From Sphingomonas sp. Leaf407 (GTDB lineage: Bacteria > Pseudomonadota > Alphaproteobacteria > Sphingomonadales > Sphingomonadaceae): a stretch of DNA of 64,000 bases. Made by a program: the position numbers and the translations under genes. Shown here one piece after another: positions 51,878-60,714 of the stretch; the first letter of the stretch is position 1; every line of letters begins with the position of its first letter. The stretch lies in assembly GCF_001425385.1 (NCBI RefSeq), contig NZ_LMQO01000004.1:62001-126000 (forward strand). The letters are read 5' to 3'. The notes beneath the pieces were generated by a model. The model was not told the origin of the DNA, made no database searches, and was given only the letters and a program-made list of their open reading frames with translations.

Positions 51878-52833
51878 GGGCCTTTACCTACGAACGTGCG
51901 ACCAGCCCGGCGCAGGCCGCCGCCGCCGTCGCGAAAGCCCCCGGCGCGCGTTTCATCGCCGGCGGCACCAACCTGCTCGATCTGATGAAGCTGGATGTGG
52001 AGACGCCGCCCCATCTGGTCGATCTGCGCGATCTGGGACTGAACAAGATCGAACGCACGTCGGACGGCGGCCTGCGCATCGGTGCGCTCGTCACCAACAC
52101 CGATCTGGCGAGCCACGACCGCGTCCGCCGCGACTATGGCGTGCTGACCCGCGCGATCGTCGCCGGAGCGAGCGGACAGCTCCGCAACAAGGCAACGACG
52201 GCGGGCAATCTGCTCCAGCGGACCCGTTGCCCCTATTTCTACGACACCGATCAGGCGTGCAACAAGCGCAAGCCCGGTTCGGGCTGCGCCGCGATCGGCG
52301 GCTACAGCCGGCAACTGGGCGTCATCGGCACCAGCCAGCATTGCATCGCCACCTATCCCGGCGACATGGCGGTCGCGATGCGGGCGCTGGGCGCCAAGGT
52401 CGAGACGGTCGATGCCGGTGGCGCGACCCGCACCATTTCCTTGGGCGAGTTCCACCGCCTGCCCGGCGACACGCCGCACCTCGACACGGTCCTGAAACCC
52501 GGCGAGCTCATCACCGCCGTTACCCTGCCGCGCCCGGTGGCGGGCACGCATGTCTATCACAAGGTCCGCGACCGCGCCTCCTATGCCTATGCGCTCGTCT
52601 CGGTCGCGGCGATTATCCGCCGCGACGGCACCGGGCAGGTTGCGATCGGCGGCATCGCCCCGCGCCCGTGGCGGGTCGAGGCGGCAGAGGCCGCGCTGCC
52701 GCAGGGTGCCAAGGCCGTAACCGCCCACCTGCTCGCCGACGCCCGCCCGACGAAGGACAATGCGTTCAAACTGCCGCTGGTCGAGCGCACCCTCGCCGCC
52801 GTCCTCGCCGAAGTGAAGGAAGCCCGCGCATGA
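51874..52833 (+). CDS. paoB: Aldehyde oxidoreductase FAD-binding subunit (PaoB/YagS-like)
   Basis: A 319-residue FAD subunit. It starts [20 protein letters not shown] and has the FAD pyrophosphate-binding [14 protein letters not shown]. The cysteine-rich insert [20 protein letters not shown], with a later SQHC, is the extra [4Fe-4S] site that marks the PaoABC type. A CO-dehydrogenase flavoprotein C-terminal domain follows ([20 protein letters not shown]). It passes electrons from the iron-sulfur subunit to an acceptor. Coupled on both sides by ATGA overlaps. Confidence 0.92.
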   Translation: MRAFTYERATSPAQAAAAVAKAPGARFIAGGTNLLDLMKLDVETPPHLVDLRDLGLNKIERTSDGGLRIGALVTNTDLASHDRVRRDYGVLTRAIVAGASGQLRNKATTAGNLLQRTRCPYFYDTDQACNKRKPGSGCAAIGGYSRQLGVIGTSQHCIATYPGDMAVAMRALGAKVETVDAGGATRTISLGEFHRLPGDTPHLDTVLKPGELITAVTLPRPVAGTHVYHKVRDRASYAYALVSVAAIIRRDGTGQVAIGGIAPRPWRVEAAEAALPQGAKAVTAHLLADARPTKDNAFKLPLVERTLAAVLAEVKEARA

Positions 52834-55031
52834 AGTTCGATTCACCCGCAGGCACGAACCCGATCGACCGGATGCAGGTCATCGGCAAGCCGACCGACCG
52901 GATCGACGGCAAGTTCAAGACTACCGGCACCGCGCCCTATGCCTATGAACGCCACGATGTCGCCGCCAATCAGGCCTATGGCTATGTCGTCGGCAGCGCG
53001 ATCGCCAAGGGGCGGATCGGCGGCATCGACATGGCCGACGCGTGCCGCGCGCCCGGCGTGCTGGCGGTCGTCACCGCCGCGAATGCGGGAAAGCTGGGCA
53101 AGGGCGACATGAACACCGCCCGCCTGCTTGCCGGGCCGGAAATCGAACATTATCATCAGGCGGTGGCGCTGATCGTCGCCGAGACGTTCGAACAGGCGCG
53201 CGCCGCCGCCAAGCTGCTGCGGGTCGATTATGTCCGCTCGCAGGGCCGCTACGATCTCGCCGAAGCACTCAAATCGGCCCCGCTCGAAGGGGCCGGCAGC
53301 GGCGCGCCGGTCGACCGCGTCGGCGATTTCGATGGCGCCTATGCCGCCGCTCCGATCAAGCTCGACGCCGAATACACCACGCCCGACCATAGCCATGCGA
53401 TGATGGAGCCGCACGCCTCGATCGCGGCATGGAACGGTGACGAGCTTACCGTCTGGACATCGAACCAGATGATAAACTGGGGCAAGGGCGACGTCGCCAA
53501 GACGCTCGGCATCCCCAAGGAAAAGGTCCGGCTCGATTCGCCCTATATCGGCGGCGGCTTCGGCGGAAAGCTGTTCGTGCGCGCCGATGCGGTGCTGGCG
53601 GCGCTGGGCGCGAAGGCGGCGGGGCGGCCGGTCAAGGTCGCGCTGCAACGCCCGCTCATCATCAACAACACCACCCACCGCCCGGCGACGATCCAGCGCA
53701 TCCGCATGGGCTGCACGCCCGACGGCACGATCACCGCGATCGCGCACGAAAGCGGATCGGGCGACCTGCCCGGCGGCGGCCCCGAAGCGGCGGTCGCGCA
53801 GACCAAGCTGCTCTATGCCGGGGCCAACCGGCTGACCGCGATGCGCCTCGCCGTGCTCGACCTGCCCGAAGGCAATGCGATGCGCGCGCCGGGCGAGGCC
53901 CCCGGCCTGATGGCGCTCGAAGTCGCGATGGACGAGATGGCCGAGAAGCTGAAACTCGACCCCGTCGAGTTCCGCATCAAAAACGACACGCAGGTCGATC
54001 CCGAAAAGCCCGACCGCCCCTATTCGCAACGCCGGCTGATCGAATGCCTGCGCACCGGGGCGCAGCGCTTCGGCTGGAACCGGCGACAGGCGACTCCGGC
54101 GTCGGTGCGCGAGGGCCAGTGGTTCATCGGCATGGGCGTAGCCAGCGGCTTTCGCAACAATATGCTGATGAAGTCGGCGGCGCGCGTCCGGTTGGAAACC
54201 GATGGCCGGATCACCGTCGAAACCGACATGACCGACATTGGCACCGGCACCTACACCATCATCGCCCAGACCGCGGCGGAAACGATGGGCGTCGGGCTCG
54301 ACCGGATCAACGTCCGGCTGGGCGACAGCCGCTTTCCCGTCTCGGCCGGATCGGGCGGGCAATGGGGTGCGGCCAATTCGACGGCGGGTGTTTATGCCGC
54401 CTGCATGAAGCTGCGCGAACAGATCGCGGCGAAGCTCGGCCTGACCGGCGACGTCGATTTCACCGGCGGACAGGTGACGGGCGGCGGGCGCGCCATGGCG
54501 CTGGCCGATGCCGCGCGCGGCGGCGCGATCACCGCCGAGGACGGCATCGACTATGGCGACATCGCCAAGCGCACCGCGCAGGCGACCTTTGCCGGCCATT
54601 TCGTCGAGGTCGCGGTCCATGGCTTCACCGGCGAAACCCGCATCCGGCGGATGCTGGCGGTCTGCGACGCCGGCCGCATCCTGAACCCGAAGGCCGCGCG
54701 CAGCCAGGTGATCGGCGGCATGGTGATGGGCGCGGGGGCGGCGCTGATGGAGGACCTCGCGGTCGACAAGCGCTTCGGCTTCTTCGTCAACCATGATCTG
54801 GCCGGCTATGAAGTCCCGGTCCATGCCGATATTCCGCATCAGGAAGTGGTGTTCCTGGGCGGGGCCGACCCCTATTCCACGCCGATGAAGGCCAAGGGCG
54901 TCGGCGAGCTCGGCATCTGCGGCGTCGGCGCGGCGGTGGCCAACGCGATCTACAACGCCTGCGGCGTGCGGATACGCGACTATCCGATCACCCTCGACAA
55001 GATGCTCGACAAGCTGCCATCACCCGCCTGA
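52830..55031 (+). CDS. paoC: Aldehyde oxidoreductase molybdopterin subunit (PaoC/YagR-like)
   Basis: A 733-residue catalytic subunit. It starts with [20 protein letters not shown]; cofactor-binding stretches include [17 protein letters not shown] and [20 protein letters not shown], and the catalytic glutamate is in [15 protein letters not shown]. Its length matches PaoC. It binds the molybdenum cytosine-dinucleotide cofactor and oxidises aldehydes, mostly aromatic ones, to acids. The ATG at 52830 overlaps paoB's stop. The insertion chaperone gene paoD is not in the window. The stop overlaps the next start by one base. Confidence 0.93.
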   Translation: MKFDSPAGTNPIDRMQVIGKPTDRIDGKFKTTGTAPYAYERHDVAANQAYGYVVGSAIAKGRIGGIDMADACRAPGVLAVVTAANAGKLGKGDMNTARLLAGPEIEHYHQAVALIVAETFEQARAAAKLLRVDYVRSQGRYDLAEALKSAPLEGAGSGAPVDRVGDFDGAYAAAPIKLDAEYTTPDHSHAMMEPHASIAAWNGDELTVWTSNQMINWGKGDVAKTLGIPKEKVRLDSPYIGGGFGGKLFVRADAVLAALGAKAAGRPVKVALQRPLIINNTTHRPATIQRIRMGCTPDGTITAIAHESGSGDLPGGGPEAAVAQTKLLYAGANRLTAMRLAVLDLPEGNAMRAPGEAPGLMALEVAMDEMAEKLKLDPVEFRIKNDTQVDPEKPDRPYSQRRLIECLRTGAQRFGWNRRQATPASVREGQWFIGMGVASGFRNNMLMKSAARVRLETDGRITVETDMTDIGTGTYTIIAQTAAETMGVGLDRINVRLGDSRFPVSAGSGGQWGAANSTAGVYAACMKLREQIAAKLGLTGDVDFTGGQVTGGGRAMALADAARGGAITAEDGIDYGDIAKRTAQATFAGHFVEVAVHGFTGETRIRRMLAVCDAGRILNPKAARSQVIGGMVMGAGAALMEDLAVDKRFGFFVNHDLAGYEVPVHADIPHQEVVFLGGADPYSTPMKAKGVGELGICGVGAAVANAIYNACGVRIRDYPITLDKMLDKLPSPA

Positions 55032-55870
55032 TGGAAACCATCTCGACCACGCGCGCCCATGGCGGCACCCAAGGCGTCTACGCCCACGCCTCGACCGCCA
55101 CCGGCACGACCATGACCTTCTCGGTCTATGTCCCGCCCCTGGCCGATGGGCAGCGCGCGCCGGTGCTGTGGTATCTCTCGGGCCTCACCTGCACCCACGC
55201 CAACGTCACCGACAAGGGCGAGTTTCGGGCGGCCTGTGCGCAGCACGGCATCGCCTTCATCGCCCCCGACACCTCGCCGCGCGGCGATGGCGTGCCCGAC
55301 GATCCGGAGGGTGCGTGGGACTTCGGCCTCGGCGCAGGCTTCTACGTCGATGCGACCGAGGAGCCATGGGCCGCCAACTACCGCATGCGCTCGTACATCG
55401 AGGACGAGCTGCCCGCGCTGATCGCCGCCGAATTTCCGTTGCTCGATTGCAGCCGGCAATCGATCATGGGCCATTCGATGGGCGGCCACGGCGCGCTCAC
55501 CCTCGCCTTGCGCAACCCCGACCGCTTCGCCTCGGTCAGCGCCTTCGCCCCGATCGTCGCCCCGTCGCAGGTGCCGTGGGGCGAAAAGGCATTGGGCGGC
55601 TATCTCGGCACCGATCGCAGCGCATGGCGAGGCGCCGACGCGGTCGCGCTGATCGAGGATGGCGCGCGGATCAACGACCTACTGATCGATCAGGGCGACG
55701 CTGACCCGTTCCTAGAAGAACAGCTCCGCCCCCAGCTACTGGTCGACGCCTGCGAAAAAGCCGGCATCGACTGCACGCTCAGGATGCAGCCGGGCTACGA
55801 CCACAGCTATTACTGCATCTCGACGTTCATGCCCGACCACATCGCTTGGCATGCAGAACGGTTGGGGTAG
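55031..55870 (+). CDS. fghA: S-formylglutathione hydrolase
   Basis: A 279-residue esterase-D-family enzyme. The nucleophile is in SIMGHSMGGHGALTLAL, the acid in DQGDADPFLEEQL and the histidine in QPGYDHSYYCISTF. PVLWYLSGLTCTHANVTDKG near the start is typical. It hydrolyses S-formylglutathione to formate and glutathione, the last step of glutathione-dependent formaldehyde removal. The ATG uses the last base of paoC's stop, so it is translated as a fourth gene of the aldehyde operon. No adhC-type dehydrogenase is adjacent. Confidence 0.93.
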   Translation: METISTTRAHGGTQGVYAHASTATGTTMTFSVYVPPLADGQRAPVLWYLSGLTCTHANVTDKGEFRAACAQHGIAFIAPDTSPRGDGVPDDPEGAWDFGLGAGFYVDATEEPWAANYRMRSYIEDELPALIAAEFPLLDCSRQSIMGHSMGGHGALTLALRNPDRFASVSAFAPIVAPSQVPWGEKALGGYLGTDRSAWRGADAVALIEDGARINDLLIDQGDADPFLEEQLRPQLLVDACEKAGIDCTLRMQPGYDHSYYCISTFMPDHIAWHAERLG

Positions 55871-56300
55871 GGCAGTAGATTAATTGAACGGACTGTCAGC
55901 AAGCGCTAATTTCTCAACGTTCAGACAAACATGAGGCCAAGCCATCCGACGAGAGCGCAATAGCCCAAATTTTTTAGACTGCTACCGCCAAGCTTGGATT
56001 TACAAATGCCGGATAGAAACGTGATAGCGCTAATAAACAGAACTATAAGCGCCAAAGCTCTTGCTGTTAGAACTGCTGGTTCGGCATTAGAACAATTTAT
56101 CAGTCCACTATAGCTACCTAACAAATAAACCTGTGCCGCAGCTCCGTTGCCGCTTACCGTTAAAATCAAGTGGGCCACCTGAATCAATAAGAGCGGCCCG
56201 ATTAAAATGACACCAACGATCCATCGTCCAGCCGTCTTTGCGCGCAAATCCGATCTCTCCCGCTAAAACTATAGTGGCAGCCTACGTCCACTTCCCAAAA
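55871..56300. other. AT-rich island
   Basis: The stretch has clearly lower GC than its neighbours by eye, with runs such as TTTTTTAGACTGCTACC and ATCAGTCCACTATAGC. It contains only a small membrane protein gene and lies between fghA and the FadR-type regulator. The composition suggests recent acquisition. I see no repeats or recombinase at its ends. Confidence 0.65.
55921..56247 (-). CDS. Small membrane protein in AT-rich island
   Basis: A 108-residue protein with three hydrophobic segments (RWIVGVILIGPLLLIQVAHL, VLTARALALIVLFISAITFL, LGYCALVGWLGLMFV). It is not recognised. The start is TTG at 56247, chosen because GGGAGAG lies about 8 bases upstream; no ATG in frame is better. Its codon use is AT-rich, unlike all other genes here, which supports transfer. 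The cysteines (LINCSNAEPAV, GICKSKL) may form a disulphide. Confidence 0.5.
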   Translation of the reverse strand: MRAKTAGRWIVGVILIGPLLLIQVAHLILTVSGNGAAAQVYLLGSYSGLINCSNAEPAVLTARALALIVLFISAITFLSGICKSKLGGSSLKNLGYCALVGWLGLMFV

Positions 56301-56368
56301 AATCCAGCCGTTCAGCCGCTGTGCGTGACCGGTTGTCCGCACGATAACAACTCCCACAACTCATCAAC

Positions 56369-57079
56369 CTAGCCAGCCCCCGGCGCATCGATCAGATCCA
56401 GCACGTCCCCGATGATTGCCCGCATCGCCCCCCGCGCCGCCACCGGATCGCGCGCGATGATCGCCTCGGCCACCGCCGCATGCTGCTCGATGCTCGCCGA
56501 CCTCCCGACGATGGTATTGGTGAAACGGATCGAGGTGCGCAGCGCCGTCGCCACCGTCTCGCGGAACTGGGCGTAGAACGGGTTCTTCGCCGCCAGCAGC
56601 ACCGCGACATGAAACGCGATGTCTGCGTCGAGCGGATCATCGTCCCCCCGCTCCGCCGCGACCATCCGGTCCAGCCCCGCCGCGACCCGCGCATGATCGG
56701 CCTCGTCGCCCATCACCGCCGCCAGCGCCGCCGCCTCGGGCTCGATCGCGACGCGCAACTGGTTGAAGTGGCGCAGCAGCTCGACCGAGAACTGCCGGTC
56801 GAGCAGCCAGTGCAGCACGTCGGGATCGAACAGGTTCCACGCCGCCGCCGGGCGCACGATCGTCCCCTGCCGCGGCCGGGCGCTGACCAGCCCCTTGGCG
56901 GTCAGCATCTTCACCGCCTCGCGCGTTACCGACCGGCTGATGCCGTGCGTCTTGGCGATCTCCGCTTCGGTCGGGAACGGCCGCGCGTCATATTCGCCGG
57001 TGACGATCGCGCGCCCGAGCAGGTCGAGCGTCGCCCGCGTCAGATTTCCTCCCGGCATTCCGCTCATCCGCGCCGCCAT
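56369..57079 (-). CDS. FadR-subfamily GntR regulator (DgoR-like)
   Basis: A 236-residue regulator. The N-terminal winged helix has RAIVTGEYDARPFPTEAEIA, KTHGISRSVTREAVKMLTAK and GLVSARPRQGTIVRP. The C-terminal FCD domain has LRVAIEPEAAALAAVMGDEA and DIAFHVAVLLAAKNPFYAQF, with His and Asp residues that usually bind metal and effector. It is divergent from the symporter-dgoK-dgoA genes, 107 bases apart, so it is probably their repressor, with a sugar-acid effector. The ATG at 57079 has GGAGGAGAG upstream. An AT-rich stretch, GTCGTATAATTGTC at 57132-57145, may be its operator, but I see no clean palindrome. Confidence 0.85.
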   Translation of the reverse strand: MAARMSGMPGGNLTRATLDLLGRAIVTGEYDARPFPTEAEIAKTHGISRSVTREAVKMLTAKGLVSARPRQGTIVRPAAAWNLFDPDVLHWLLDRQFSVELLRHFNQLRVAIEPEAAALAAVMGDEADHARVAAGLDRMVAAERGDDDPLDADIAFHVAVLLAAKNPFYAQFRETVATALRTSIRFTNTIVGRSASIEQHAAVAEAIIARDPVAARGAMRAIIGDVLDLIDAPGAG

Positions 57080-57186
57080 GCCACTCTCCTCCCGCCGTGT
57101 TTCGTTGCTTCGCACTGGACAACCTCCAATCGTCGTATAATTGTCCTGCTCCAAGTCCGCCAGCGTTGCGGAGAGGGGGAGGAACC

Positions 57187-58767
57187 ATGCGCCTGTCGAC
57201 GATCGATCTGATCGTGGTCATCATCTACGCGATCGGCATCTTCGGTCTTGCGCAGTGGGTGAGCCGCGACAAGGGGGGACATGAAAAGGACAGCTCGGAC
57301 TATTTCCTTGCGTCCAAATCGCTCCCTTGGTGGGCGATCGGCGCATCGCTGATCGCGGCCAACATCTCGGCCGAACAGATCGTTGGCATGGCGGGATCGG
57401 GCTATGCCATCGGCCTTGCCATCGCGTCCTATGAATGGATGGCGGCGCTGACGCTGCTGATCGTCGGCAAATTCTTCCTGCCGATCTTCCTGCGCAACGA
57501 AATCTACACGATGCCGCAGTTCCTCGAACAGCGGTACGGCCCGTCGATCCGCACGCTGATGGCGGTGTTCTGGCTGGCGCTCTACGTCTTCGTGAACCTG
57601 ACCTCGATCATCTGGCTCGGTTCGATCGCCGTCACGCAGGTGGCGGGCGTGGATCAGACCGTGGCGCTGGTCGGCCTCGGCCTGTTCGCGCTGCTCTATC
57701 AGTTGAAGGGCGGCCTCAAGGCGGTGGCACTGACCGACATCGTGCAGGTCACGCTGCTGGTATTCGGTGGTCTCACCATCTCCTACCTCACCCTGTCGCA
57801 GATCGGTGGCGAGGCCGGCGTGATCGGCGGCTTCCACGAACTGACGCGGCGCGCGCCCGAGAAGTTCGACATGATCCTGTCGGCGGACAATCCGTTCTAC
57901 AAAGACCTGCCCGGCCTGTCGGTGCTGATCGGCGGCATGTGGATCGCGAACCTCAGCTACTGGGGCTTCAACCAGTATATCATCCAGCGCGCCTTGGCCG
58001 CCAAGTCGCTGCCCGAAGCGCAGAAGGGCATCGTCTTCGCCGCCTTCCTCAAACTGCTGATGCCGCTGGTGATCGTGGTGCCGGGTATCGCCGCCGTGGT
58101 GCTCGCCCCCGATCTCGCCAAGCCCGACGAAGCATACCCGACGATGATGCGGCTGCTGCCCTCGGGGCTGCTCGGCCTCGTCTTCGCGGCACTCATCGCC
58201 GCGATCATCGCGTCGACCGCGTCCAAGATCAATTCGATCGCGACGATCTTCACCCTCGACCTCTATGCCAAGCGCACCAGCGAAAGCGGCGCGATGGACA
58301 AGGCGATGGAGCGCAAGCTGGTGCGCGTCGGCCGCATCGCCGCCAGCGTCGCGATCTTCATCGCAATCGTTGCCGCCCGCCCGTTGCTCGGCGGCGCGGA
58401 TCAGGCGTTCCAGTTCATCCAGGAATTCTCCGGCTTCTTCACGCCGGGCATCACCGTCATCTTCCTGCTGGGACTCTTCTGGAAGCGCGCGACCGAAGCC
58501 GGTGCGATCGGCGCGGCGGTGGCGTCGGTGCTGCTGTCGTGGCTGCTGCGCAGCGTCGCGCCGAGCATTCCGTTCATGGACCGGATGGCGCTGGTGTTCT
58601 TCCTCAGCCTCGCACTCGCCGTCGTCCTGTCGCTGGCGGTCAAGGGTCGCGGCAACGCCAACCGGATCACGATGGAAGGCGTGCGCTTCCAGACCTCGAC
58701 CGGCTTCAACGTCGCTGGCGTCGGCGTCATTCTGATCCTCATCGCGCTGTACGCGACATGGTGGTGA
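57187..58767 (+). CDS. Sodium/sugar symporter, SSS family (vSGLT-like)
   Basis: A 526-residue membrane protein with about fourteen spans. DSSDYFLASKSLPWWAIGAS and LIAANISAEQIVGMAGSGYA, followed by AIASYEW, closely follow the N-terminal region of the Vibrio sodium/galactose transporter vSGLT; NLSYWGFNQYIIQRALAAKS matches its TM7 sugar-binding region. It should import galactose, or a close hexose or sugar acid, with sodium. The ATG at 57187 follows GGAGAGGGGGAGG. It is the first gene of an operon with dgoK and dgoA, and overlaps dgoK by 10 bases. Confidence 0.88.
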   Translation: MRLSTIDLIVVIIYAIGIFGLAQWVSRDKGGHEKDSSDYFLASKSLPWWAIGASLIAANISAEQIVGMAGSGYAIGLAIASYEWMAALTLLIVGKFFLPIFLRNEIYTMPQFLEQRYGPSIRTLMAVFWLALYVFVNLTSIIWLGSIAVTQVAGVDQTVALVGLGLFALLYQLKGGLKAVALTDIVQVTLLVFGGLTISYLTLSQIGGEAGVIGGFHELTRRAPEKFDMILSADNPFYKDLPGLSVLIGGMWIANLSYWGFNQYIIQRALAAKSLPEAQKGIVFAAFLKLLMPLVIVVPGIAAVVLAPDLAKPDEAYPTMMRLLPSGLLGLVFAALIAAIIASTASKINSIATIFTLDLYAKRTSESGAMDKAMERKLVRVGRIAASVAIFIAIVAARPLLGGADQAFQFIQEFSGFFTPGITVIFLLGLFWKRATEAGAIGAAVASVLLSWLLRSVAPSIPFMDRMALVFFLSLALAVVLSLAVKGRGNANRITMEGVRFQTSTGFNVAGVGVILILIALYATWW

Positions 58768-59627
58768 GCCCGTTCCTCGCTCTCGACTGGGGCACGACCA
58801 ACCGTCGCGCCTACCGGATCGAGGACGGGAGGATCACCGCCGTCGCCCGCTCGGCCAAGGGCGTCTCGGCGATGGCCGCCGCCGACTATCCAGCCGAGCT
58901 GGCCGCGATCCGTGCCGAGCTGGGCGACCTGCCCGTGCTGATGGCGGGCATGGTCGGCTCGACGATCGGCTGGCAGGTCGCGCCCTATGTCGCGGTTCCG
59001 GCAAGCATCGCCGACATCGCCGCGCAGCTCCACCGCATCGACGATCGCACCGCGATCGTCCCCGGCCTGTCGTTCACCAACGGCACCCACGGCGACGTGA
59101 TGCGCGGCGAGGAAGTGCAGTTGCTCGGTGCCGCCCTCGCCGGACAGGTCCCGGCCGACGCGCTGCTCTGCCAGCCCGGCACCCATTGCAAATGGGTCGA
59201 GCTGACCGACAATCGCGTCACCGGCTTCACCACCGCGATGACCGGCGAGCTGTTCGCGTTGCTCAAGGGCGGCGGCGTCCTCGCCCCGCAACTGGCAGCA
59301 CCGGTGAGCGCGGACGACGCCTTTCGCGACGGTGTGCGCGAAGGGGCCAGACGCGACCTCGCCGCCAGCCTGTTCGGCATCCGCGCCGCGCACGTCCTCG
59401 GCCTGCGCCCCGAGCACCAGGCCGCCTCCTACGCCAGCGGCGTCCTGATCGGCAGCGACGTTGCTGCCCGGATCGGCGACGGCCGCGACGTCCACCTCGT
59501 CGCCGACGGCGATCTCGCCACCCTCTATGCCACCGCGATCGAGACGCTGGGCGGCCGCGCCATTGTCAGCGGCTGCGAGGATGCCTTTATCGCCGGTATC
59601 ACCGAAATCCGAAAGTTGTCCGCATGA
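58758..59627 (+). CDS. dgoK: 2-dehydro-3-deoxygalactonokinase
   Basis: A 289-residue kinase of the DgoK family. It starts VVSPFLALDWGTTNRRAYRI with the phosphate-binding DWGTTN. GMVGSTIGWQVAPYVAVPAS, LCQPGTHCKWVELTDNRVTG and TTAMTGELFALLK are family segments; HLVADGDLATLYATAIETLG near the end completes it. It phosphorylates 2-keto-3-deoxygalactonate with ATP. The ATG at 58758 lies inside the symporter gene, and the 3' end overlaps dgoA by ATGA, so all three are co-translated. Confidence 0.92.
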   Translation: MVVSPFLALDWGTTNRRAYRIEDGRITAVARSAKGVSAMAAADYPAELAAIRAELGDLPVLMAGMVGSTIGWQVAPYVAVPASIADIAAQLHRIDDRTAIVPGLSFTNGTHGDVMRGEEVQLLGAALAGQVPADALLCQPGTHCKWVELTDNRVTGFTTAMTGELFALLKGGGVLAPQLAAPVSADDAFRDGVREGARRDLAASLFGIRAAHVLGLRPEHQAASYASGVLIGSDVAARIGDGRDVHLVADGDLATLYATAIETLGGRAIVSGCEDAFIAGITEIRKLSA

Positions 59628-60262
59628 GCCACCTCGCCACCTTCGACGCCGCCTTCACCCGTTGCCCGCTGGTCGCGATCCTGCGCGGCGTCCAGCCGCA
59701 CGAGGTAGACGCGATCGGCGACGCGCTGCTCGATGCCGGCTTCACCATCGTCGAAGTACCGCTCAACTCGCCCGAACCGTACGAGAGCATCACCCGCCTG
59801 TCGCAACGGCTGGCCGGCTATGCCGTGGTCGGCGCGGGCACCGTGCTGACGCTCGATCAGGTGGCGCAGGTCGAGGCGGCGGGCGGCACGCTCATCATCT
59901 CGCCCAACGCCAACCCCGCCGTCATTACGGCGGCAGCGGACCGCGGGCTGGTGGCGATGCCCGGCATCGCGACCCCGACCGAGGCATTCGCCGCGCTCGA
60001 AGCCGGTGCCGCCGCGCTGAAACTGTTCCCCGCCGAAGCCGCCAGCCCGGCGGTGATGAAGGCGATGCGCGCCGTCCTGCCACGCGACGTGCGAATGCTG
60101 CCAGTCGGCGGCATCGTGCCGTCGGTACTGGCCGACTGGCACAAGGCGGGCGCGGCGGGCTATGGCCTCGGCTCGGCACTCTACGTCCCCGGCATGGACG
60201 CCGCGACCGTCGGCGAACGCGCCCGCGCCTTCGTGGCGGCATGGAAGGCGCTGGAGCAGTAA
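59624..60262 (+). CDS. dgoA: 2-dehydro-3-deoxy-6-phosphogalactonate aldolase
   Basis: A 212-residue class I aldolase of the KDPG/KDPGal family. LVAILRGVQPHEVDAIGDAL, FTIVEVPLNSPEPYESI (the conserved Glu) and ALKLFPAEAASPAVMKAMRA (the Schiff-base Lys) are present; VLPRDVRMLPVGGIVPS and GLGSALYVPGM complete the barrel. It splits 2-keto-3-deoxy-6-phosphogalactonate into pyruvate and glyceraldehyde-3-phosphate. The LNSP signature favours the galactonate over the gluconate enzyme. It is the last gene of the operon, followed by a short hairpin. Confidence 0.92.
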   Translation: MSHLATFDAAFTRCPLVAILRGVQPHEVDAIGDALLDAGFTIVEVPLNSPEPYESITRLSQRLAGYAVVGAGTVLTLDQVAQVEAAGGTLIISPNANPAVITAAADRGLVAMPGIATPTEAFAALEAGAAALKLFPAEAASPAVMKAMRAVLPRDVRMLPVGGIVPSVLADWHKAGAAGYGLGSALYVPGMDAATVGERARAFVAAWKALEQ

Positions 60263-60269
60263 GCAGACT

Positions 60270-60297
60270 ACTCCCCTCCCTGACCAGGGAGGGGAGC
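60270..60297. repeat. Short family A hairpin after dgoA
   Basis: CTCCCCTCCCTG and its complement form a 12-base perfect stem around AC-type loop bases, 8 bases after the dgoA stop. It is the core of repeat family A without the G-run arms and may serve as the transcript end. Confidence 0.7.
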
Positions 60298-60324
60298 AAA
60301 GCCGCCTCAAATCTCACTACCCTG

Positions 60325-60714
60325 TCAGACCCCGAACAACTCGACCTCGCCCACCTCGATCACCGGCGCTTCCCACGGATGCGCGTCGGCCAGCGCCGCC
60401 AGCACCGGCCCCAGATCGGCCCCGATCGCGGCATAGCTTTTGACGACCACGCACGGCACCACCTCGGCCTGCCCGACCCGCCCGGTCGTCGGCACTGCGC
60501 CTTCGCCCGGCACGAAGCTTTCCAGACCGAACCCCAGTTCGACCACGCCGCGATAGCTGCCGATCGCGCCCAGCACGTCGCTGCCGCGCACCAGCGCCAC
60601 GATCGCCGCCAGCGCCGGTTCGTCGGCGATCGCCGCGCCGTCGCCTGCCTGCAACCGCGCGAGGCCGACCGCCGATACCGGGCAATGCACCCGCACCACC
60701 CGCATCCGGCTCAC
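60325..60714 (-). CDS. NIF3/YqfO C-terminal-domain-like protein
   Basis: A 129-residue protein. VRVHCPVSAVGLARLQAGDG near the start and the end ALADAHPWEAPVIEVGEVEL resemble the PII/CutA-like insert domain found in YqfO-type NIF3 proteins, whose hallmark is a HPYEEPAY-type motif. Between them, IGSYRGVVELGFGLESFVPG and GRVGQAEVVPCVVVKSY fit that fold. It would stand alone here, without the NIF3 metal-binding domains. The function is unknown. It overlaps the exonuclease gene by 4 bases and is probably co-translated with it. Confidence 0.55.
   Translation of the reverse strand: MSRMRVVRVHCPVSAVGLARLQAGDGAAIADEPALAAIVALVRGSDVLGAIGSYRGVVELGFGLESFVPGEGAVPTTGRVGQAEVVPCVVVKSYAAIGADLGPVLAALADAHPWEAPVIEVGEVELFGV

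Noticed and set aside
52842..54839. A 665-codon open frame opposite paoC
   Set aside because: Antisense shadow with no recognisable domains.
57132..57145. GTCGTATAATTGTC as a definite operator of the FadR-type regulator
   Set aside because: The place is right but there is no clear inverted repeat, and the AT-rich stretch may simply be a -10 region.
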